Positions 1 to 7,826 are shown, counted from the first letter of the stretch. The stretch is DNA of 64,000 nucleotides from an uncultured Phycisphaerae bacterium (GCA_937928595.1 CALGJV010000019.1:1-64000), one strand, 5' to 3'. Numbers and translations: made by a program. The notes: generated from the sequence alone by a model not told the origin.

Positions 1-191
1 GCGATGTTCGGTTTTTGTTGTCCGCCCATAACCCCGACAGTTGCAGCGCGAAACGGAGCGATTCAGCGCGACACGGCGACCAAACGCCCGAGTGTATCGG
101 CTTGCTGGCTGCACCGGGCGGCTCGCGTAACTCGTTGTCAATGCAAGAACAAAGCGACGTGAAGCAACGCGGCGCGAAAAGGGGAATAAAA

Positions 192-236
192 GCGGGCGAT
201 GGGATTCGAACCCACGACGTTCAGCTTGGAAGGCTG
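192..236 (-). tRNA. tRNA-Gly(TCC) 3' half, 5' half missing
   Basis: On the minus strand the 3' part of a tRNA is clear: a 4-bp anticodon stem CAGC/GCTG closing a seven-base loop CTTCCAA (anticodon TCC at 230-228), a short variable loop, a T arm GTGGG-TTCGAAT-CCCAT at 215-199, and the acceptor 3' strand CGCCCGC at 198-192. The matching acceptor 5' strand GCGGGCG and a D arm are not found within about 100 bases. Similarity to a normal tRNA-Gly stops at the first base of the anticodon stem (position 27, C facing A43). CCA is not encoded. It is probably a non-functional fragment such as an integration scar. An intron or a chimera cannot be excluded. Confidence 0.6.
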
Positions 237-346
237 GGCGGCGTTGAAGGGGACGCCGTCAGTCCGGTTAGGCAGCGGCGCTAGCAGTCTTAGAGTTATC
301 GGACTATTCGCCGGCCGCTTCATGCACACTCGCACGCTGGGCGGGG

Positions 347-374
347 TTGGCAGGCCCGTTTAAGCTGGTATACT
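347..374 (+). promoter_or_regulatory. sigma-70-type promoter of rpsL-rpsG
   Basis: A TTGGCA -35 box at 347-352 and a TATACT -10 box at 369-374 are separated by 16 bases. Both match the housekeeping consensus at 5 of 6 positions. The expected start site near 381 gives a leader of roughly 50 bases before rpsL. Confidence 0.7.
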
Positions 375-429
375 GGGAGGTCTGCCGGTTGTCCCGGCGC
401 TGTGCAACAGGGTCAGGAACGAGAGTCTT

Positions 430-822
430 ATGCCGACCATCAACCAACTGGTGCGGCGGCCGCGCCGTGCCGAGCTGCGCAAGAGCAAAGTGCGCGACCT
501 CGAACAATGCCCGCAGCGCCGCGGCGTGTGCCTGCTGGTCAAGACGCAGACGCCCAAGAAGCCCAACTCGGCCCTCCGCAAGGTGGCCCGCGTGCGGCTG
601 ACCAACGGGCGCGAGGTCACGGCCTACATCCCGGGCGTGGACCACAACCTCCAGGAGCACTCGATCGTGCTCGTGCGTGGCGGTCGTGTGCGGGACCTGC
701 CGGGCGTGCGGTACCACATCGTCCGTGGCAAGCTCGACTGTGCGGGCGTGGGGAACGACAAGGAAGGCAAGGCCCGGAACCGCGGCCGCAGCAAGTACGG
801 CGTGAAGCGGCGGACCAAGTAG
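430..822 (+). CDS. rpsL: 30S ribosomal protein S12
   Basis: S12 sits at the decoding centre of the small ribosomal subunit and controls tRNA selection accuracy. The 130-residue protein carries the conserved [11 protein letters not shown] segment at 41-51, HNLQEHS at 72-78 and LPGVRYH after residue 90. It ends in the usual KYGVKR tail, with a short extra insert ([14 protein letters not shown]) before it. Lys43 is present, but the second streptomycin-related lysine, residue 88, is arginine. Asp89, the residue methylthiolated by RimO in many bacteria, is kept. It is the first gene of a short ribosomal operon, followed 15 bases later by rpsG. Confidence 0.98.
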   Translation: MPTINQLVRRPRRAELRKSKVRDLEQCPQRRGVCLLVKTQTPKKPNSALRKVARVRLTNGREVTAYIPGVDHNLQEHSIVLVRGGRVRDLPGVRYHIVRGKLDCAGVGNDKEGKARNRGRSKYGVKRRTK

Positions 823-837
823 GACGACGGGTGCAGC

Positions 838-1314
838 ATGGCGTTCAAGAAGTTCACGAAGTCCTCTGAGCAGCTCCGCGGCGACCCGCGCTACAACGAC
901 AAGGTCGTCGCCAAGTTCATCAACTGCATGATGTGGGACGGCAAGAAGTCCGTCGCACAGCGGGTGTTTTACCGCGCGATGGACCGCATCGCCGACAAGA
1001 TCAAGGACACGCCGCCGGTCGAGGTCTTTCACCAGGCGCTGGACAACGTCAAGCCGGAGATCGAGGTCCGGTCGAAGCGCGTGGGCGGGGCCAACTACCA
1101 GGTCCCCATGCAGGTCAACCCGCGCCGCCGCCAGTCGCTCGCGATTCGGTGGCTGTTGGCCGCCTCCCGCGGCAAGGCGGGCCGCCCCATGTCCGACCGT
1201 CTCGCCGACGAGCTGATGGCCGCGTTCCGCCGCGAGGGCGACGCGATGAGCCAGCGCGAAATGGTCCACCGTATGGCCGACGCCAACAAGGCGTTCGCGC
1301 ACTTCGCGTGGTGA
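838..1314 (+). CDS. rpsG: 30S ribosomal protein S7
   Basis: S7 is the primary 16S rRNA-binding protein that nucleates assembly of the 30S head. The 158-residue length is normal. The family core is plain: DPRYNDKVVAKFIN near the start, then EVRSKRVGGANYQVP and RRRQSLAIRWL at about 80-110, and the C-terminal region EMVHRMADANKAFAH. It is cotranscribed with rpsL. In the common str operon fusA and tuf would follow, but here the unit ends at a hairpin and unrelated genes come next. Confidence 0.98.
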   Translation: MAFKKFTKSSEQLRGDPRYNDKVVAKFINCMMWDGKKSVAQRVFYRAMDRIADKIKDTPPVEVFHQALDNVKPEIEVRSKRVGGANYQVPMQVNPRRRQSLAIRWLLAASRGKAGRPMSDRLADELMAAFRREGDAMSQREMVHRMADANKAFAHFAW

Positions 1315-1353
1315 GCCGCCGCCGTCGCCCCACGCTTTACTGAGGCAACCGCG

Positions 1354-1381
1354 AACGGCCGGGTCGGACGATCCGGCCGTT
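1354..1381 (+). terminator. hairpin ending the rpsL-rpsG unit
   Basis: AACGGCCGG (1354-1362) pairs perfectly with CCGGCCGTT (1373-1381) around a 10-base loop, about 40 bases after the rpsG stop. There is no real T tract, as often in very GC-rich genomes. Confidence 0.6.
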
Positions 1382-1521
1382 GTCGTGCGCGGACCGCGTG
1401 TCGCGCCGGCTCACCTCGGCGACGTCCCCGCCGACGCTGCGCCGCGGCTTACGTCCTCCGCCGCGCGGCCGCATAATGCGCGGGCCGTCCTCATGGGGGC
1501 GGGCGGCCGTCGGAGGCGCGT

Positions 1522-1926
1522 ATGCGTCACAAGACCACCGTGCGGCTCGCGCTGAAGGTGCTGGGCGTGTTCCTGATCGCGCAGGGACTGGTGGGACTGG
1601 GCTACGCTGCGGTGTATTTTGCCGGCCCGGCGATCGAGCTGCTGTTTCGGGGCAGCGGTTTGAGTCCCGGCGCCGGCGGCCTGCCGCGCGTCTGGGCGAT
1701 CGCTCCCGCCGTTCAGAACGGCCTCGAACTGCTCTTCGGGCTGTACCTGTTCTACGGCGGCCGCGGCCTCGTCGACCGCATCCTCCCATCGAACCGTCCC
1801 TACTGCGCCGAGTGCGGCTACGAACTCACGGGCCTGCCCCTGGACGGCATCTGCCCGGAGTGCGGTCAGCCGTTCCGCCGGCCGGCGCCGCGCTCTGCCA
1901 CCGGACCCTTCCCGGAGGTGCCGTGA
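1522..1926 (+). CDS. small membrane protein with C-terminal zinc ribbon
   Basis: The 134-residue protein has two hydrophobic segments, at about 8-35 (LGVFLIAQGLVGLGYAAVYF) and 65-85. They are followed by a cytosolic-looking zinc ribbon with two CxxCG knuckles (YCAECGYELTG and ICPECGQPF). Such two-helix plus zinc-ribbon proteins recur in planctomycete genomes, but their role is unknown. The start has GGAGG five bases upstream. Its stop overlaps the start of the next zinc-ribbon gene by one base, so the two are probably translated together. Confidence 0.75.
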   Translation: MRHKTTVRLALKVLGVFLIAQGLVGLGYAAVYFAGPAIELLFRGSGLSPGAGGLPRVWAIAPAVQNGLELLFGLYLFYGGRGLVDRILPSNRPYCAECGYELTGLPLDGICPECGQPFRRPAPRSATGPFPEVP

Positions 1927-2708
1927 TGAACCCTTGCATCATCCGCCGCGCGACCGGGTGCGTCGTGCTGGTCGCCGTCGGGCTCGCACCGGCCGCCTGC
2001 GAGCAGAAACTGGCGCCGCCTGCGCCGGCCAAACCGGCCGCCCCGGCGTCTGCCGGCGGCGACACGTCGCTGCCCGCGGGGCCGGTTCGCGCGGCGCAGG
2101 ACTTCGAGTTCGACGGCGACTGGCGCTGCCTGGCCTGCGGCCACACGCTGAGCGGCAAGGCCGGGACCGGTCCGCGCCCGTGCCCGCGGTGCGGAGAGCG
2201 GCAGCTGTGGGGTTACCTCGAGTATCACTGCCCGGATCACGGGGCAGTGCCCGTGGCCGTGCAATACGACGAGCAGGGCGACGCCAGCGACCTCAAGGTG
2301 GCCGACGGGCCGTGGCGGCCGGCGGTCGACCCGGCGACCGGTCAACTGGCGCAGCCGCAATGCCCGACGTGTGGGCGGCGCGTCACGATCCGGGCGGTGA
2401 CGCGCAGCGCGTTTGATTTCGACGTGAACTGGCGGTGCTTGGCCTGCGGCCACACGGAGCGCAAGCGCGCCGCGGTCGGCCCGCGTCCGTGCAGTGCCTG
2501 CGGCAAGGTAGAGGCGTGGGTGTGCATCAACTTCACCTGCAAGGAGCACGGGGACGTGCCGGTGTTGTTCCAGTACACGGAGGACGGAAAAATCCGCGAG
2601 GTGCGGGTGGGCGACGGCGGCTGGGTGCCGCAGATCGACACGGCCGCGCAGCGCTCGAACCTGCGCTGCCCGCGGTGCGACGGGCCGCTGAATCCGGCGG
2701 ACCGGTAG
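1926..2708 (+). CDS. probable lipoprotein with duplicated zinc-ribbon modules
   Basis: The 260-residue product starts with a hydrophobic export segment ending in APAAC, an imperfect lipobox that would place Cys25 at the lipid anchor. After a Pro/Ala linker it carries two tandem copies of one module, at about 58-150 and 158-250. Each begins FDxDWRCLACGHT or FDVNWRCLACGHT, has a PRPCPRCG-type knuckle, then a HGxVPV segment and a region ending in W(R/V)P. A last CPRCDGPL pair closes the protein. The repeated CxxC pairs suggest metal binding outside the cytoplasm. No family function is known to me. It overlaps the preceding zinc-ribbon gene by one base. Confidence 0.7.
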   Translation: MNPCIIRRATGCVVLVAVGLAPAACEQKLAPPAPAKPAAPASAGGDTSLPAGPVRAAQDFEFDGDWRCLACGHTLSGKAGTGPRPCPRCGERQLWGYLEYHCPDHGAVPVAVQYDEQGDASDLKVADGPWRPAVDPATGQLAQPQCPTCGRRVTIRAVTRSAFDFDVNWRCLACGHTERKRAAVGPRPCSACGKVEAWVCINFTCKEHGDVPVLFQYTEDGKIREVRVGDGGWVPQIDTAAQRSNLRCPRCDGPLNPADR

Positions 2709-2777
2709 ACGGGGCCTATCGAGCGGGGCCGGCGACGGACGCGGCCGCAGCGCGCGCCGCGGGGGAGCGCGGCGGGC

Positions 2778-3890
2778 TCAGGTACGCGTGCCGGCCTTCT
2801 GTTCGAGGCGGGGGAGCTGGTCGCGGAGAACACCGGCCTGCGGGGAATCGGGGTACTGGGCGATGATGGTTCGGGCGAGGTGGAGCGCTTCCTCGTAGCG
2901 GTGATCGCGCAGCAGGTCGCGGAACTCGTTCTCCATGCGGTGGCGCGTCTGGATCTCGACGTTCGAGCGGAGCGTTTCGAGCTGGGGACGGAGGTCGGCG
3001 GCCTCGGCGGAGTCGGGGTATTTCGAGAGCAGCGTCTCGACGCGGGCCAGCGCCGTCGCCCAGTCGCGGCTGCGGGTGGCTTCCTGGGCCTGGGCCATCA
3101 GGCGGGCCCGCTCCTCAGCCTCGGCCTTCTCGTGGGCCGCGGTCAGGCGGCGGGCGAGTTCGGCGACGCGCGGCGAGTCGGGGTGCCGCTGTTGCAGGGC
3201 TCGGAGCGTCTGGACGACGCGGTCCCACGCGCCGAGCGTCACGAGGTCGTTGAGCTCGCGACTGATGTTCTCGACGTCGCGTTCCTCGACGGCAGCCCGG
3301 GCCTGCTCGATCTGCTGCTCGAGCGCCTCCCAGCCGCCGAGCTTGGGGAAACGCTGGCGGGCGTATTGCACGCGGCGGTGGGCCTCGACCCAGTTGTGCT
3401 CGCGCAGCAGCGCGGGCACGTCGACCTGGAGCCGGCGAACCAGCTCGTCGCCTTCCTGCTGGAGGCGGGCGGCGCGCTCCTGCTCGCTGAGCAGCTCGAT
3501 GTCGCGCAGCTCGCGCGTCAGCTGGACAAGCTGCTCGAGCAGGCGCGTCTGCTTCTCCGGGTTGACCGTGTCGACCGGACGAGGGCGGGGCGCAGGCCGG
3601 CCCGGGCTGCCGTTGGACGCCGCCGTTTCGCCGCCGCGACGGAGCTGTTCCGCCACGGCCCACAGCAGAACGCCCGCGGCCCAGCCGGCGAGTAGCAGAG
3701 CCGCCGGCGCGGCAAAGGCCGAGGTTCCGGGCGGCTCGGGCGTGGCCGCGAGGGGCGTCAGCTCCCAGAGGCGTGCCACGGCCCAGACCGTGGTGGCGAC
3801 GGCGAGCAGTCCGCCGATCACGCGCAAGGCGATGAGAACGAGACGCGCGCTGCTGAGACCCGCGGCTTCGGTCGACTCTGTGTCCGCCAT
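2778..3890 (-). CDS. membrane protein with TPR-like repeats
   Basis: The 370-residue protein has two transmembrane helices at about 17-42 and 58-84. A charged helical linker follows (110-155), then TPR-like helix pairs to the end, recognisable by repeated (R/S)(Y/H)PDS(P/A) turns near residues 235, 295 and 352. TPR domains hold protein partners together, but the partner here is not evident. The start codon is preceded by GGAG ten bases upstream. It lies downstream of top6B on the same strand with about 210 bases between, so cotranscription is uncertain. Confidence 0.8.
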   Translation of the reverse strand: MADTESTEAAGLSSARLVLIALRVIGGLLAVATTVWAVARLWELTPLAATPEPPGTSAFAAPAALLLAGWAAGVLLWAVAEQLRRGGETAASNGSPGRPAPRPRPVDTVNPEKQTRLLEQLVQLTRELRDIELLSEQERAARLQQEGDELVRRLQVDVPALLREHNWVEAHRRVQYARQRFPKLGGWEALEQQIEQARAAVEERDVENISRELNDLVTLGAWDRVVQTLRALQQRHPDSPRVAELARRLTAAHEKAEAEERARLMAQAQEATRSRDWATALARVETLLSKYPDSAEAADLRPQLETLRSNVEIQTRHRMENEFRDLLRDHRYEEALHLARTIIAQYPDSPQAGVLRDQLPRLEQKAGTRT

Positions 3891-4101
3891 GATGATCGAT
3901 CTCCGTTTCGGAGCCTCATTCTATGGGCGTGGCGCGGGGCGGCCAAGGCAGCCGCGGTCGCTGAGGCAGTGACGCATAGCGAAGAGCGAGTGACGGGTTA
4001 CACACCGGGCCGAGGGCGCGCGGCCGGCGTGCCGGCCCGAGTCCTCGCTCCGCTCGAGATGAACCGTGCGACCGCGTCCCGCGCGGCCCGGTTCGCGCGG
4101 T

Positions 4102-6279
4102 CTACCGACGCTTCCGCGCGGGCGGCGGCGGCTCTTCCTCGAACAGTTCGGAGTGGGTGTCCGGGGCCTCGTTCTCCGGGACGATCACGACATCGTCGCC
4201 GGCGGCCAGCTCGTCGGCTTCCGCGCGCTCCGACCGGGCGATCGGCTTGCCGTTCTCGTCCAGCTCCACGTCCGCCTCGGCGGTCCGCGTCCGCGCGATC
4301 GCCTGGAGCTCCTTCAGCAGCCGCGCCTCGTCCTCCGCGGTGAGCGCGGCGAGCGCTTCGGCCACGTCGGGGATGTAGCGCTCGAAGATGCTCCGCCGCT
4401 CGCCCTCCAGCCGTTGCCGACGCCGGCGGCGGATGTAGGCGTTCAGCTTGCGGCCGCACTCCTGGAGCGCGAGCTTCATCTCCTTGCGGATCTCGTCGTA
4501 ATCGGCGACGGCTTCCTTGCTCTCGCTGGTGAACGGCACCCAGACGCTGGCCATGTGCACCATGACGACCAGCGGCCCGACCGGCAGGCTGCCGGACGGC
4601 TGCGACAGGCCGTAGTTGCGCCAGTCGACGTCGAGCACGCTCTTGAACGCGGCGCAGGCCGACTGCTGGTAGAGCAGCGGCACGCGGTTGGCGAAGCGGA
4701 TCACGCGCGCGGGCTGGTCGGCCGGCAGGCTGCCGCCGTAGGCCAGCGCGATCTCGATCTGGAAGGGGTTGCCGCGGTACACGGCCGGGTCGCGCGTCAC
4801 GGCGGTGAAGAACTCGGCCTTGACCTCCTTGAGCAGGCCGGCCAGCAGGTTCCGCACCCCGATCGGCGCGAGGCAGTCGGTCGGCGGCGCCATGATCCGC
4901 ACGCTCTGCATGGCCTGGTACAACTGCTCGACGTCGTGCGTGCCGATCTCGTGGGCGCGCGCGTCGGGTTTGAGCTTCGCGGCGGCGCAGATTTCGGCCG
5001 CCGTCCGCGGGCTGACCCGGCAGAAGCTCTGCTGGAGGAAGCTCGCCAGCCGGACGGCGCGCTCGCCCTTCTTCTGCGGCCGGGCATCCTTGAGCATCTT
5101 CATCAGGACGCCGAGCTCGATGCCGTGCGGGTGGGGCTGGATCTCGCGCGTCTCGGCGGGCAGGTCCTGCGTGCCGCGCGGGAACTCGCGGTGCTCGGGC
5201 ACGGGGGAGACGTAGTGCAGCAGCGCGTGCGGATTTGCGATGGCCGTCTGCTCGATGTACTCGTCGACCGACTGGCGGCCCTTGGCGTAGCTGGCCACCA
5301 GCTCGATCACGACCTCGGTGCCGCGCTCCCACGGCACCTCCACCTCTTCCTCCACGATGACGTCGGCCCGATTCTTGGCCGTGTCCATCTGGATCTGCAT
5401 GTGGTGCGCGGGCTTCTTCGGACCGGTGCGCGACGTGATGTGCACGCTCTTGCCGGTCGTCAGCAGCCCGTACATGCCGGCCGCGGAGATGCCGATGCCC
5501 TGCTGTCCGCGCGACATCTTCAGCCGGTGGAACTTCGAGCCGTACAGCAGCTTGCCGAAGATGTTCGCGATCTGCGCGCGGACGATGCCGGGGCCGTTGT
5601 CGCGGACCGTCACGCGGAAACGCTCCTCCGCGAGCTGGTCGATCTGCACCCAGATCTCGGGCAGGATCCCGGCTTCCTCGCACGCATCGAGGCTGTTGTC
5701 CACCGCCTCCTTCACGGTCGTCAGCAGCGCCTTGCGTTTGTTGTCGAAGCCGAGCAGGTGGCGGTTCTTGGCGAAAAACTCCGAGACCGAGATCTCGCGC
5801 TGGGCCGCGGCCATCGTCTCGGCCGTCACGACGCGCGTGCGCGCCTTGCGCGGGGCGGCAGCGATCGCGCCGGCGTCCGCCACGGGTGCGGGGGCGGGCG
5901 GCTCGGGCGGCAACGCGGCGGTGTGCGGTTCGGCTGGGGGGGACGCCGGTGTCGGGCGGCGGGGCGGTTCGGGAGCGGCCGGTGCGAACAAGTCGGCCTC
6001 GTCGGCCGCGCCGTGGCGGCCGCGCGGGGCCCGGCCGGCAGGCTTGGGGGCCGGGGGGCTCGGTCTCTTGCGGGGCTTGGGCTGGGCTGCTGCGCGGGGG
6101 CTCACCGCCGCGACCTCCTCGGGCTCTGCGAGTTCGACGCCGGGTTCGTGGGCGGAGACGCGAACCGTCCCGACGGGGATCGTCCGGGCGGGGCGCGGCG
6201 CGTCGAACAGCGTCGGGGTGTTGTTCGGGGTTGCAGCCGCATCGGCTGCGGTGGCCATCCCTGGCTCCGGCGTCGGCAT
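4102..6279 (-). CDS. top6B: DNA topoisomerase VI subunit B
   Basis: Topo VI B is the GHKL ATPase half of a type IIB topoisomerase that passes duplex DNA through a break made by subunit A. The ATP site is complete: N box EAVDNSLDAC near residue 190, G1 DNGPGI near 227, G2 GQQGIGIS near 256. The helix-two-turn-helix follows, then the transducer with RFANRVPLLYQQ near 525. The start at 6279 has GGAGGG six bases upstream and gives 725 residues. An in-frame start at 6366 lacks such a site. About 140 residues at the N-terminus are Pro/Ala-rich and absent from typical 530-660-residue relatives. No subunit A gene is in the window, although A and B are usually adjacent. Confidence 0.93.
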   Translation of the reverse strand: MPTPEPGMATAADAAATPNNTPTLFDAPRPARTIPVGTVRVSAHEPGVELAEPEEVAAVSPRAAAQPKPRKRPSPPAPKPAGRAPRGRHGAADEADLFAPAAPEPPRRPTPASPPAEPHTAALPPEPPAPAPVADAGAIAAAPRKARTRVVTAETMAAAQREISVSEFFAKNRHLLGFDNKRKALLTTVKEAVDNSLDACEEAGILPEIWVQIDQLAEERFRVTVRDNGPGIVRAQIANIFGKLLYGSKFHRLKMSRGQQGIGISAAGMYGLLTTGKSVHITSRTGPKKPAHHMQIQMDTAKNRADVIVEEEVEVPWERGTEVVIELVASYAKGRQSVDEYIEQTAIANPHALLHYVSPVPEHREFPRGTQDLPAETREIQPHPHGIELGVLMKMLKDARPQKKGERAVRLASFLQQSFCRVSPRTAAEICAAAKLKPDARAHEIGTHDVEQLYQAMQSVRIMAPPTDCLAPIGVRNLLAGLLKEVKAEFFTAVTRDPAVYRGNPFQIEIALAYGGSLPADQPARVIRFANRVPLLYQQSACAAFKSVLDVDWRNYGLSQPSGSLPVGPLVVMVHMASVWVPFTSESKEAVADYDEIRKEMKLALQECGRKLNAYIRRRRRQRLEGERRSIFERYIPDVAEALAALTAEDEARLLKELQAIARTRTAEADVELDENGKPIARSERAEADELAAGDDVVIVPENEAPDTHSELFEEEPPPPARKRR

Positions 6280-6614
6280 GCCGTGCCCTCCGTGGCGGTA
6301 CGCGGGGCGGCGCGACCGCCGCGCCAGCGGCTGCCCGCCCCGGGCACTATGGTAGCAACCCGGCAAGGCCTGTACAGCCGTCGAAGCCGTCAGGTCCGGG
6401 CGGGTACGTCGGTCGGCGTTGGAGCGGCGCGGGTGGTGATTACGGAGGTTATCGTAAGCGGTGTAGCACGGTTGGAACGGTCCGGGCGGTCAAGCGGGCC
6501 GGGTCGGCGCGAGACGCCGTCTATAATCGAAGCACCGGAGCCCGGTGGAAGTCGGTTGAGTACACGTCGCGCCGCCCGGGCGTCGAAACGTTTCAGTTGA
6601 AGAGAAAACAGGGC
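6280..6614. other. divergent intergenic region, top6B / phyH
   Basis: This 335-base gap lies between two divergently transcribed genes and must hold both promoters. A perfect TATAAT at 6522-6527 faces phyH, but the matching -35 (CCGGGT at 17 bases) is poor. I see no convincing promoter for top6B and no further gene. Confidence 0.5.
6522..6527 (+). promoter_or_regulatory. -10 box before phyH
   Basis: TATAAT is a perfect -10 consensus in very GC-rich surroundings and lies 87 bases before the phyH start. No good -35 is present, so activation may need another factor or the match may be chance. Confidence 0.4.
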
Positions 6615-7358
6615 ATGATTTCCGCCGAGAACCTCCGCCAGTATCGCGAAGAGGGGTACACCATCTGCCGCAACGTGCTGGAGCCGGCTGCGCTACGCGA
6701 GATGACCGCGTACATCGACCGGTTCATCGCCGAGACGTCGAAGTACATGCGGCCGGAACACCTCGACAAGCCGCACGTTTGGGACGGGCGGTTCCTGAAG
6801 TTCTGCTCAACGCCGTCGCTGCTGGATCACGTGGAGCCGCTCATCGGTCCGAACATCGTGCTCTTCTCGAGTCACATCATCAGCAAGGCGAAGGGCGACG
6901 GGCTGGCGGTGCCCTGGCACCAGGACGGGATTTACTGGGATCTCGAGCCGATGGACGTCGTGACGCTCTGGCTGGCGATCGATGAAGCCACGGTCGAGAA
7001 CGGGTGCATGCGGGTGATCCCGGGGACGCACACGCTCGGTCCGCTGGAGCACGTCAAGGACACGAGCCCGGATGGCAAGGTGCTCGATCGGGGGCTCAAG
7101 CCCGAGTTCGTGGACGAATCGAAGGCGGTCAACTGCGAGTTGAAGCCGGGCGACTGCTCGTTCCACGCGCCGTACCTGATTCACGGCTCGACGAAGAACA
7201 CGTCGCAGAAGCGCCGCTGTGGGTACACGATGCGGTTCATGCCGGCCACGACCAGGATGCTGCGGAACGGGCCGCTGTCGCAGTGGTTCGCGAACCACCC
7301 GCTGTTCCTGCTCCGAGGCAAGGATCCGGCCGGTGTGAACGTGTACGCCAACGCGTAG
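6615..7358 (+). CDS. phytanoyl-CoA dioxygenase (PhyH) family protein
   Basis: This 247-residue protein belongs to the Fe(II)/2-oxoglutarate oxygenases that hydroxylate small molecules. The iron ligands are visible as WHQDG near residues 102-106 and a distal histidine in LIHGST near 190. The oxoglutarate-binding arginine is in MRF near 207. The motif IPGTHTLG typical of PhyH proteins is also present. The substrate cannot be told from sequence and the neighbours give no pathway. The ATG at 6615 was chosen because similarity begins right there (SAENLRQYREEGY); longer in-frame starts run through non-coding sequence. Confidence 0.9.
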   Translation: MISAENLRQYREEGYTICRNVLEPAALREMTAYIDRFIAETSKYMRPEHLDKPHVWDGRFLKFCSTPSLLDHVEPLIGPNIVLFSSHIISKAKGDGLAVPWHQDGIYWDLEPMDVVTLWLAIDEATVENGCMRVIPGTHTLGPLEHVKDTSPDGKVLDRGLKPEFVDESKAVNCELKPGDCSFHAPYLIHGSTKNTSQKRRCGYTMRFMPATTRMLRNGPLSQWFANHPLFLLRGKDPAGVNVYANA

Positions 7359-7410
7359 ACCACGGCGGACGCTCGCCCCCGCCGCACGCGAACACGGCAT
7401 TAAGTCAGGA

Positions 7411-7439
7411 AGCCCGCCGGTGGGTCGCACCGGCGGGCT
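7411..7439. terminator. strong bidirectional terminator hairpin
   Basis: AGCCCGCCGGTG and CACCGGCGGGCT form a perfect 12-bp stem with a five-base loop GGTCG. On the plus strand it lies about 50 bases after phyH. On the minus strand it follows the possible small gene at 7506-7444 by only a few bases. Confidence 0.8.
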
Positions 7440-7443
7440 TATG

Positions 7444-7506
7444 TCATACCGGCTGCACGGATCGCAGCCACGTTCGCTGCAACTCCGGCAGCCTAGTGTT
7501 TACCAC
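7444..7506 (-). CDS. possible 20-residue small protein
   Basis: On the minus strand a Shine-Dalgarno AAAGGAGGTGATCC (7528-7515), complementary to essentially the whole 16S 3' tail, is followed by a frame opening with GTG at 7506. It reads VNTRLPELQRTWLRSVQPV after the start and stops at 7444, five bases before the 12-bp terminator stem. The spacing from GGAGG to this GTG is long (14 bases). A closer GTG at 7513 (7 bases) opens only a six-codon frame. The block of ribosome site, short frame and terminator looks like one transcription unit. Expression and function are unknown. Confidence 0.4.
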   Translation of the reverse strand: MVNTRLPELQRTWLRSVQPV

Positions 7507-7514
7507 CCTTCACT

Positions 7515-7528
7515 GGATCACCTCCTTT
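7515..7528 (-). promoter_or_regulatory. full-length Shine-Dalgarno sequence
   Basis: Read on the minus strand this is AAAGGAGGTGATCC, the exact complement of the 16S rRNA tail GGATCACCTCCTTT. Most genes in this window have only four to six matching bases. It is followed by GTG codons at 7513 and 7506. Confidence 0.6.
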
Positions 7529-7529
7529 C

Positions 7530-7826
7530 GCACGGGCCACTCCCCGCGCGACGCCCTGGTGGATCCGGGGGTCGCCGGGCCGGGTCCCGTCCGCCGGCCG
7601 TCGCCGGCGAACCCGCGAAGTCCGGGTCCGTCCCGGATTCGGTGAGGTGCCCGCCGCGGAGATGCCGCCGCCCGTCGATTGTTGGCGGGCCAGACCGCGT
7701 CGGCTGGTCTCACATCTGCATTATGCCGGTGCCAAACGCGGAATCAAGCTTTTTCTGCCGGGCCCGGCCGCCGACCTGCCAGTCGCGACGTTCTCGGTCG
7801 ACGGGGCCGCGATCCGACCGGCGCGG
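7530..7826. other. gene-free GC-rich spacer
   Basis: I see no coding similarity, repeat or hairpin of note here. The open frames in both directions are GC-driven and lack ribosome sites. Confidence 0.4.

Noticed and set aside
6280-6366. Upstream start for topoisomerase VI B at 6366
   Set aside because: The added 29 residues are Arg/Gly-rich and lack a ribosome site, whereas 6279 has GGAGGG at good spacing.
7514-7529. Match to the 3' end of 16S rRNA (TGGATCACCTCCTTTC) on the plus strand
   Set aside because: The bases before it do not resemble helix 45 or the rest of 16S; the minus-strand reading as a full Shine-Dalgarno fits the following frame and terminator better.
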